DNA of 64,000 nucleotides from Ephemerocybe angulata (lineage: Eukaryota; Basidiomycota; Agaricomycetes; Agaricales; Psathyrellaceae), in NCBI GenBank assembly GCA_013368325.1, contig JAACJK010000110.1, forward strand, positions 1,302,001-1,366,000, written 5' to 3'. The translations under genes were made by a program, and so were the position numbers. Under the pieces are notes generated by a model. The model saw only the letters and a list, made by a program, of their open reading frames with translations, made no database searches and was not told the origin of the DNA. Positions 55,975 to 64,000 of the stretch are shown here, in pieces (position 1 is the stretch's first letter; each line of letters opens with the position of its first letter).

Positions 55975-56474
55975 TGTCAGCGAACGACCGGTCTGGTGCG
56001 CTGCTAACCCTAACTTAGGACAGAGGACGAGAGAGAGAGAAAAGAGACGAGAGAGTCAAGGCGAGAGACTTGTAGACAAGGCCGTGATATTGACCAGCTA
56101 AAGACTGGGGAAATACAGTGAGATCTACCTAGGTTATATACTGCTATGCTTCGTGACCGTGACGTGACTATGGCTATACGAGGCTGTACATACTGTGCAG
56201 AAGCTGTGGAATGCTATGTAAGAAATGACTGTGTATGAGTCGAAGAGCTGTGCGAGTGCTGTGCATATGATGTCATGCTGACTGAGGTGCTGACTGATGC
56301 TGTGCTGGTCCCGTGATGTAGCAGGTGACCTGTGCATGTGATCGCACGTGTTGTGTCACGTGACCGAGATGCGTCTTGTAAATAGTAGAAAAATGAAAGA
56401 CAAGAAATAAAGAAAAAAGAAAAGAAAAGGAAAAGAAAAGGAAAAAGAATAAATAGATCATCCAGGTCATAACA
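55975..56474 (-). repeat. 5' LTR of the Gypsy element
   Basis: Exactly 500 bp, TG...CA on the plus strand, colinear with the split left LTR. A purine-rich stretch (GAAAAGAAAAGG type) lies at 56401-56450. Target duplication GAGCG follows at 56475-56479. Confidence 0.95.
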
Positions 56475-57298
56475 GAGCGCGGTGTCGCGCGTGATTTTGG
56501 ATGCGAAGATGCAGAGGATGCGGATGCTCTTTGCGGCGGAGTTGAGGAGGTCGAGCCTGTCGATGAGCGCGGTGGCAGCGATCTGCATGGGCCGGGCGAC
56601 GATGGCGGAGACCAGGCTGCGGCGAGATTCGCTGGTGTTGATGTGGGACAGGAGAGCATCGAGCGTGTCGTCGGATTCAAGATATAGCCCCAGAAGCCAG
56701 AGGATGCTGCACTCGCTTCCCCCCTCGCACTCGTATAGGTACTTGCCTGTGCGGTGGTCGAGGCGGGTGAGGAGAAGCATGAGATACTTGAGACTAGATG
56801 GGTGGTGCATCAGCTCGTCTCGGCACGGCCTGCCACGGAAGAATGCTTCCTGGAGGAACATAGCAGTGAACCCCTGGATTCCATTCTTCTTCTGAAGCCG
56901 TTCGCCGTAGCCGCCGAGGAAGCGGAGCCAGTGCATGATGCCTGTCCAGCGCTCGGCGAGTATGTCGTAGCAGTGTGCCTGGAGAGTGTGTTCCTGCAGT
57001 GCATTCAGGATGGCCATGACGTCGCCTAGTGCTATGAGCGCGCGTTCGGGGTTGCGAGAATAGGATTCGTAGCTCCTGGGAATGAAATCTGGGGCGAGGT
57101 GGGCGATGGCAACCTTCAGAGACGAACAGTCCCCTTCCTCGATGAGGTAGGTTTTGAGAGCGAGACAACGCGGCCCGCTGGTGGTGGGGTTGGAACCTTT
57201 GTTCTGAAGAGCGTCAAGGAGCTATAAATAAAGGTAATTTTGAGTATTAAAGATAAGATACGTGCTGTGTACACACCTGTCGGATTCGCGGTTTCATT

Positions 57299-60200
57299 CT
57301 TGGGGGTGGCTCACGCCATGCTCTTGTCGGTGACATTGGAGTGGAAAGTCTTGTAGATTGCCCTCAGTTAGAGACGGTCTCGTTGGTTCCTATGTTCTCC
57401 TGTTGGCGACGAGTTGGAGGCTGACTATGTCGTACGAGACTGAGCTTGGACTGAGCGCGTTACCGTTTGTGGGACGGAGATAAGATAAGATCCCGCACGT
57501 GACATAATCGACACGTCCCCAATCGCGGTCTGGGGCCGACGCGCCAATCAATTCTCTCTCTCTTCGCGCCTCCTCTTCTCCTGATCCAAGCCTGTCCCGA
57601 CGCCCTCTCGGCCGCGTCCATCTCTCTGCCCCCGCCCAACGCCGCCTCTCTTTCTCTCTTTTCGCCGCTCCGATCCCCGAGGGCCCGCGCGATCTCGACA
57701 TTCGACGACGTTTTGGCCCCCTCCCAGGTCGTCCTTTCCCCCATTTTCGCTCAGCTCGATGGCTCGTTCTGCCAAATGCATCCGTCCCCCTCGTCCATCC
57801 CCCTCATTCTACCTAGCCTCTACCTCCCTTGGCCCGCTTCCCGAAGGACATACAATGGCGAGCTCGACGGCGGCGGCGTGGTGTGCAGAGGCTGGTCCAG
57901 TCTGGTAAGTCGCATCCTACTCAATATGACAAGTAAGCTGACCCACAGTCAAGTCCCGCACCGGTATGGACGAGCGAGCACCCCTGCGCTGCCGGCGAAA
58001 GATATCCACCTCCAATCCCAAACCTCCGGCGACGTGCGACCTCCCGGCCTTCCGGGCCTTTTCAACACGCGAGGACACCAGACCCAGACCTCCTCTACCA
58101 AGCTCCAACCTTCGCCCTCACCTTCCCAGGCCTGCGCAGCACTCGAGGACGCCATCCCAGACCCCCGCGACGTGCGACGCTCGTTCCCGCTTTCCAGTAC
58201 TCTACGACACTAACCCGACGGTTAATCCGACGCGAGCACTTTGCTACGAAAGCATAACTCGACTACGACTACAATTCGTTAGCAAGCGCACCACCAGCCG
58301 GCCGCCTTTACTTTCGGGGATGACAAGAGTCCTCGCAGGTGAGTCTCCGGCCTAGGAGCTATCTCAAATACATACTTACGTTCGTCTACGCAGACACCTC
58401 CCATCCAAACATCGACCATAGGTGGCCGCACCGTACCGACCATGTACGACTTCCAGAAATGACCAAAGATCGAACGCGGTGGATCAGGGCATGGGTGGTG
58501 ATGCTGGTTGTAGGGTTCTGACCGGGTGAGTGGACGCGACTCTGCCATAGCGAAGTACTGATCTGGATTGCCAAAGGGCTACACGGCGCGAGCGCCCGAC
58601 AATGCCTACCCCCAACATCCGCGCCCATTCCGGGCTTTACAGGCTCATAGCAGCACCGGATCTTGGTCAAAGGAGGGCGAGCTGTCGAGAATATGTGGTG
58701 CTGGTTGTAGGGCTCCCGGCTTAGCGCAGCATTCCCATCGACGACGACGCAATCACGATAAATCAGAGGCCCGGCCGGTGTCAACGACGTCAGCACAGCG
58801 CCGAGCTGGCGTAAGCAAGGGACTTTGGGACGACGTCAACCATTCCTAAGGGTGATGTTGACTGCATGGGATCGATGTTAGTGCACGTTTCAAGAGCAGT
58901 GCGACGATGTACTGACGCATCCGAGTCCCAACGACGTCCAACATTCAGAAGAGTCCCACCGGCGTGCGCACCTTGAATCGTCAACGGCTCGGCATAGCCT
59001 GTCATGAAGCGCCCTGTGTGGTCGTGAATGGGGCGCGACGAGCAGTTGGAAAGCCGTGTCCACGCCGAGCGACCGCGCGCACGGCGTGATGCTGGTTGTA
59101 AGGCGCTCGGGTGAGTATAGCTATTCATACAGATGGCGAATAAGCCCTCGCCCGCCGTGCTGTGGGGTGGATCGACACACCGGCGTGATGCCGATTGTAG
59201 GGTGCTCAGGTCAGTCCAACCATTTTCAAAATGACGACGAGGTGCTTACCAAAACTGAAGGCCCAACAGCGCGATCTATAATCGTCGCTGCGCCGCCATC
59301 GTGATGTGGTCGAACCCCATGGCCGCTCGGCTCGTTGGGTTTGCGACGCGAGGACGAACGGGTCAGTCTAGCCTTTTATTCGCTATCTGAATCACTGACC
59401 TTTGTATAGGATCTCCCCGTTGGCTTCAGGTTGTCGCACTGAAGGCCGCTGTGTGAGGAGGGTAGTAGTCAGTATATACCAGATTTTGTAGTGAACCGTG
59501 TATTTACCTTTTGAATGATATCTATTTCTGCCTGAGCTTGGACTGGGCGTGTTACCGTTTGTGGGATGGAGACAAGATAAGATCTCGCACGTGACATAAT
59601 CGACGCTTCCCCAATCAGCCCCAATCGCGGTCTGAAGTTCCTTGAACTTTTTCGTCACCTACCACAACCATCGTACGCTCGTTCCACCCCGCCAACAAAT
59701 CCATAAAATGTCGCAAACGCCCGTATTCGTCATGAATGCGTATTAATTTCTCTGTGATTTGGAAGGGCCGGAAGGATGGGAAGATGGAAGGATGAAAGTA
59801 TCAGAGATATAGACAAGATGTAGATTCTAATCACAGCACTCTATAGATGCGGGGAGCGCCCAAACTGGACGGAAAGCCCAGATATCCAACATTACAGCCG
59901 CGAAGGTAGGTTTAAGCCCTAAGTTAAGGACTCTGTATGAAAGACGGAGAATGTATGATCTGACGCAAGACCGATTGTAGACCGTCGCGGACGTTATCCG
60001 AATGTGTTTTGGACCCAAGACGATGTTGAAGATAATTTTCGATCTCATGGGTAAAATTATAAAATTCTTCCTATTATATTCTATGTGGAGTTGGTACTGA
60101 GATGAATGTAGTCTGGCGAACAATGGAAACGCCGTCCTCCGCGAAAGCGACGTTGCACATCCCGCTGGGGCCTCATGGTTATCCTTCTTCGATTCGTCAT

Positions 60201-60359
60201 CTCCCCCATACTCCTATTTCTTCGATTTGCATCCTTCTTTGTGTACCCTGTTTGCTCGCGGTCGATCGGAGGGGTTGTAACCAGCCGGCTCCCCTTCGTC
60301 CTTGCCATATTTTGCCCCATCTCGCGTACGACTGGCATGGCATGGCTTTCTCATTCCTG
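57299..60359. other. duplicated upstream region then degenerate repeats
   Basis: Up to 57928 this is the copy of gene B's upstream region. From there to about 59400 the DNA is GC-rich with diverged repeats including GATGCTGGTTGTAGGG (58498, 58697, 59085, 59185). The third copy of the 100-bp dispersed block is at 59531-59640. From 59700 to 60360 nothing was recognised. No gene found. Confidence 0.45.
59531..59640. repeat. about 100-bp dispersed block, copy 3 of 3
   Basis: A shorter, diverged copy of the block seen upstream of gene B and its duplicate, including TTACCGTTTGTGGGA and CACGTGACATAATCGACG, with a small internal duplication of CCCCAATC. Confidence 0.7.
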
Positions 60360-60963
60360 GTGGAAGCGCTACGGAGATGGCGATCAGCGTGGAGTTGAAT
60401 AAGAGGGTGAAGGGGTTGGTGAGTGGGGTGGAAGCGGGGCCGTTTAGGGCTGTTGTGGATGCGTTGGAGGTTGGCATTTCGATGTTGTTGAGGCTCGGTG
60501 CGAGAGCTGGGTATCGGGCATCGGGGGTGGTGTGTCAAGGAGTGTGCCAACCCCGGCGCTCGAGGTCGTGGTACCTCCTTGTTCCTTTCTACCCCGACCC
60601 CGGCATGCGATGATACATGTGCTTCGTTGTCGATACTGACTTTTAATTCATCCATAAGCGAAGCACGCGAATGGAGAGCACTCGTGGGGTGTGAACGGCG
60701 ATACCGGCAAGATAGTCGACGTGAAGGAGGACGGCATGTACGGGAGCGCGAGCGTGAAGATCCAGACTCTCAAGACCGCTATCGAGGTGCGTCTTCTCTC
60801 CATACTTCCCGTTCCTTTCTTTGTATCACATATTGACGCTTCGTCTTCTACTCATTCATTATAGGCTTCGCGCATGCTTTTGCGCGTGGATGATGTTGTG
60901 CAGGCTGTGAGGAAGGGCTGGGAGGATGGACAGGGTCGCACCGAGGGTATTCAGCCTGAGTAG
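60360..60963 (+). pseudogene. cct3: 3' fragment of chaperonin CCT subunit gamma
   Basis: Two pieces match the end of the TCP-1 gamma subunit, part of the cytosolic actin/tubulin-folding chaperonin. The first reads GGSATEMAISVELNKRVKGL then EAGPFRAVVDALEV. After a non-matching stretch the second reads KHANGEHSWGVNGDTGKIVD then SVKIQTLKTAIE, which joins across a normal intron (donor after 60786) to ASRMLLRVDDVVQAVRKGWE and a TAG at 60963. The conserved IPRTLVQNCG region between the two pieces is missing or destroyed, and the ATP-binding equatorial and apical parts upstream are absent. It is a relic rather than a gene. Confidence 0.7.
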
Positions 60964-61250
60964 ACCTTCTTTTGATGTTTGTGGTGTGTTGTGGGGACGA
61001 AGATATATACATAATTGCTTTCGGGTTGTGTGGTTTTGGCTAGCGCCAATGGAAAATCCTGTCATCTTATCTTATCTGAAGGGGTGACAGGCACCCTGAG
61101 GCAAGGTCGAATTAGGTCGAGAGCAGAAGGCTAATTATTCTCAGGGTTGAATCTGCCAGCTGTTCAAGCAACATTGAGATAGAACCTCAACGTCAATTCT
61201 CCAGCTCCTACGGCGCCGAGTAGGTCTCCTCCGCCTTCATCCTAACAACG

Positions 61251-63535
61251 ATGCCTTCTGCAAAGAGCACACCAAGGAAGTCTAAGATTCCTTTCCAAAT
61301 TGCAAAACCAGTTACGCCACGTCTTCGTAAAGTTCGTCGATCTGTCCCTCGTGTTGTGCCGATGGCTCACCCACTCTACCTCTCAGCTCATAGACAACAT
61401 AGCAGAATCTGGGGCCGCAGCAGAAAGTAGGCACTATGTCGCTGTCTGGGACTACCTTGTCCAAGAGGGCAACTGTTCGTCGCTCGAGCTTACCCTCAAG
61501 CCGCTGGACGCCGATCTGATTCCCAAGATGAATGGAGCCCGTGTTGGCCGTAACATTGCTGCGATGGCGGTATTCTCAGACGCATTTGGAGCCCTCACCG
61601 ACCTTGTCGCCCTCATCATTTCTTTACGCTCCGCGAACGCGTCGCCAGCCCACGCGTCGTTTCAGGAAAAGTGCTTCCAAATACTCGTCGAACGATGGTC
61701 AGACATTACCCAGTGGATGGGCTACCTGACTGCCCATCGACCGACTGGGCTGCAAATCGACCAAATCCCGATGGTTATGGCCTCCGTCCTCTTCACTGCC
61801 TTCGACAACCCCATCCCGTGGCACCAAGAGATCATGCACCGCCCAGCCACCGTCGTGTACCTCCTTTCCCTCCTCCAAGAGCTCGACCGCCGCACGGGGA
61901 AGTACTGCTATGCTGTGGAAGGCAGCAACCGGTGTCTGATCATGGCCGCGCTGAGCAAATACCTCTTGTGCGCCGACGGACGCGCCACGCTCCTATCGCA
62001 CATAAAAGCCAGCAAGCCGAGTACGAGGCGCCGCATCGTGACCGCTATCGTCGAGAGGCCCATGCGGATTGTAGGGTCCGTTCAGGCGGATAGGGCGAAT
62101 CTCGTTTTGGCTGCGGCGGACAGCGTCGATGTGTTATGCTTATTTGCCTCCAAGGTCGCGTACGACGCGACTCTTTTGCCTATTTTCCTGCGCCGGAACT
62201 TGTGGGGCGAGCTTGGGTCTGCTGTATGTGCTCTCGCGGATATGGCAGCGAAGGGTAGAAGCTCGGATCGCGCGGCATGTTGGCAGGTCCTTGCCCGGTC
62301 TATTGCTGCTATAACGGGTGGTATAGACTTGGTGGTTCATGGCACGTCCGTCGATACCGCCAGCTTGGGTGAGATGCTGTGCCCGTTCCTTGAGCCTGGA
62401 GTGTTGCCTCGCGCTGTTGAGGGTATCAAGTTCCTCAAGGGCGATCCTGAGGCACTGGGGTGGCTTAGTAGGTCTTTTCAGGACGTGGCACCGTATTGCA
62501 CCATATCGAGGATTGCGCAGGCGGCTCTTCGGTGTCCGGCGTTTGGGGAGGAGGGCTGGGACATGGCCCATTTTACCATTTCGAGGGCGGTGGAATCTGG
62601 CTTCTCCGCTTTCAAAGCACGCGATGGGATAGCTGTCAATATGTGCGGTAATATCAAGGTAAGGAGATTGTATTCCTTTGATAACTGCAATTGAAAGCAT
62701 CCTGATCGTTTATGGACTGCAGCACTTACGACCTTGCGAATCGAACCACGCAGGAGAGTATTCTAGCCTTAGAAAATGTGGAAGCTGCGAAAGTGTTGTG
62801 TATTGCTCTCTCGAGTGTCAGAGGGAAGATTGGGATAACGGCCACAGGGTAGAATGCGCCTCCCTCCTCAAATTGGGTGAAGGTGCTTAACATTCGTTCT
62901 CTCCGAGTCGCACCGCCAATGAGCCGTACGTACCATGACTTACTTTCCTTTTATCTCAGGTCATAAATTCACGTCCCCAAGCACGCTCGAGATTCGAAGA
63001 GATCAGCTCGTTTATCTGGAGCACCTTGCGAACAAACGACTACCGCCCGCATTCGCCCAAGATGGGAGCCTCCCTGCCCATCCTTACACAGTCGCACTGT
63101 TCAATGCCACGCGTCCTGACGGCATAACATATGACATACAGCACCGTATGGACATCCACGCCCAGGCAATATGGGGTCCCATCGACGGGCCGTGGAGCGA
63201 GCGCGTTGGGCGTTGTGTCTTGCACGCCGTCAAGGATCCAAAGTCTTTCACGATTGTGGAAGGGATCTTCGAATTCAACTTCTCCGTGGCATCTTATGTG
63301 CTCGCCGAGATGCGGTATGATCCTGACGCCCCGAGTCCCAGGAAGTTTAGTGTTGTTAATAGCGTGTTCCGGCAAGGGTGAGTCGTGGTTGTCGGTTATC
63401 GGTGATGTACGCTGAACCTCAGGCCTCATTGCTTGTAGGCCTTTGTCGGCGGTCGATGAACTGGACCTAGCAGATGAGACCGACCTGGACCTGAGTTCTG
63501 CACTAGACTTCGAGGATTCTTCCGACTTTGAATAG
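61251..63535 (+). CDS. MYND-type zinc finger protein C
   Basis: Five exons (61251-61331, 61387-62658, 62723-62882, 62960-63377, 63439-63535) join in phase to give 675 residues, with the same intron positions and phases as gene B. The ATG at 61251 gives a basic N-terminus (MPSAKSTPRKSKIPF). The helical region includes QKCFQILVERW-like and LQELDRRTGKYCYAVEGSN. The finger comprises MCGNIK before the intron, then HLRPCESNH, RKCGSC, VVYCSLEC and NGHRVEC. The C-terminal domain has EIRRDQLVYLEHLANKRLP and VVNSVFRQG, then an acidic tail (LADETDLDLSSALDFEDSSD) that gene B lacks. The ORF is intact; function unknown. Confidence 0.9.
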
Positions 63536-63790
63536 TTTTTAGGACCAGTCGGCTGAAGATATGTCGCAAGAAATGGCGACACGGTATATCTGGAACCATG
63601 GTGTACTTGCAGGCCTACAGACACGGTTCTATGTATTTGTTGTTGTACTGTCAGAGATGAGATCTCAATGAGATCTTTAAGTCTTGACCAAATTCGCGAT
63701 ATGTCTCGTGTACGCGTTGGGTTCAGACCGGTTATCGTAGATTATTATGTGGTATATGGTATGTATTCTTCGAAGCAGGAAACGGGATAT

Positions 63791-64000
63791 CTAGACGGTG
63801 TAGAAGTAACTGTGAATTGCTTCGTATCGTTCTCCTACCTTCTCCAGTTGAACCATGAGAAAAACACCGAAGTACCCAAGGAACAGGGATGCATGCACGA
63901 TCCGTAGTTCGGCGCCCGGCCGTAGACAAAGGTCCCTTGTACTCTCCAAACGCTTTGTTATCGGAACCGGCTGGGGAGAGCCACTTTCCTTCTTGCGTGT
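63791..64000 (-). CDS. MYND-family gene E, C-terminal end only
   Basis: The minus-strand frame entering from the right edge reads PVPITKRLESTRDLCLRPG, then LRIVHASLFLGYFGVFLMVQ and ERYEAIHSYFYTV, ending at a TAG (63791-63793). This matches the C-terminus of MYND gene A almost residue for residue. The finger and N-terminal region would lie beyond the window. It is convergent with gene C. Confidence 0.8.
   Translation of the reverse strand, partial: TRKKESGSPQPVPITKRLESTRDLCLRPGAELRIVHASLFLGYFGVFLMVQLEKVGERYEAIHSYFYTV

Larger units (their letters stand above)
47286..56474 (-). mobile_element. Ty3/Gypsy chromovirus LTR retrotransposon
   Basis: A complete element in minus orientation. It has 500-bp LTRs beginning TGTCAGCG and ending CATAACA on the plus strand, a gag ORF, a pol ORF with protease, reverse transcriptase, RNase H and integrase, and a C-terminal chromodomain. 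A purine tract adjoins the 3' LTR. The two LTRs differ at only one position I could find, so the insertion is recent. It lies in MYND copy D with a GAGCG duplication. The left (3') LTR is interrupted by 47585-50090. Confidence 0.95.
46808..57298 (-). pseudogene. MYND gene D, truncated and split by a Ty3/Gypsy element
   Basis: This is the duplicate of MYND gene B. Exon 1 (MKPRIRQ, ATG at 57298) and exon 2 (from about 57222) match B closely with a small in-frame deletion (SHINTSESRR versus SHIKTSIPESRR). The retroelement interrupts the codons between ITRDTAL and SRKFFHRNLFGE. Across the gap the frame continues exactly, to GWENIVTGIPWAA at 46808, where similarity to B stops. The MYND finger and C-terminal domain are missing. 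So D was already a 3'-truncated but open copy when the retroelement arrived. A GTGAGT donor directly follows the truncation, so a chimeric 3' exon is conceivable. Confidence 0.88.
46808..57928. repeat. segmental duplication, copy split by a retrotransposon
   Basis: This is a direct duplicate of 18701-20650. It is continuous from 46808 to 47285 and from 56480 to 57928 once the 9,189-bp retroelement and one copy of its 5-bp target duplication are removed. Confidence 0.9.

Noticed and set aside
61300..62694. Start of MYND gene C at 61300
   Set aside because: That position is a TTG, not ATG; the spliced model from the ATG at 61251 matches the exon structure of gene B.

Overview
The window is nuclear DNA from a filamentous basidiomycete, most likely an agaricomycete mushroom. 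The evidence is GT-AG introns of about 50-70 nt in nearly every gene, a Plavaka-type transposase, a DUF6698-type gene, a chromodomain Ty3/Gypsy element, fungal GMC oxidoreductase and MYND-finger paralogs. No species call is possible from sequence alone. All gene models were spliced by eye.

Left part (about 1-20 kb) is the gene-dense arm. It holds an NAD(P)-dependent reductase of the dihydroflavonol/cinnamoyl-CoA reductase type (1026-2541, -), a cofactor-independent phosphoglycerate mutase (3210-5138, -), a multi-pass membrane protein (6620-7438, +), a BTB/POZ protein (8202-9294, -), a disordered protein (9724-10653, -), an unknown multi-exon gene (11626-12709, -), MYND gene A (12813-14677, +), a secreted GMC oxidoreductase with an in-frame stop (14915-17305, -) and MYND gene B (17780-20031, -).

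Middle (about 20-46 kb) is accessory and rich in mobile DNA. It contains a DUF6698-type gene whose coding exon is split by a 475-bp hAT-like MITE, a new 103-residue three-exon gene, scattered and frameshifted pieces of a phosphatidylserine decarboxylase 2 (psd2) gene, an HSP20-like gene, and a Plavaka transposase gene (33462-37383, -). Then follow about 9 kb without a convincing gene. That stretch holds two more non-autonomous elements with clear target-site duplications, one carrying Pol III-like boxes and the other telomere-like TTAGGG repeats, plus several degenerate repeat arrays.

Right part (about 46.8-64 kb) begins with a truncated duplicate of MYND gene B and its upstream region (46808-57928). 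A complete Ty3/Gypsy chromovirus (47286-56474) is inserted in it with a 5-bp target duplication. One LTR of that element is itself broken by a 2.5-kb insertion with asymmetric terminal inverted repeats resembling Helitron2/Helentron-type elements. The order of events can therefore be read directly: gene duplication, then retrotransposon, then insertion into its LTR. Beyond lie degenerate repeats, a 3' fragment of a CCT gamma gene (cct3), MYND gene C (61251-63535, +) and the 3' end of a fifth MYND-family gene running off the right edge (63791-64000, -).

No operon-like pathway is evident. The unifying theme is a MYND-finger gene family (A, B, C, broken copy D, partial copy E) with two alternative C-terminal domains, spread among transposons that are actively reshaping it.
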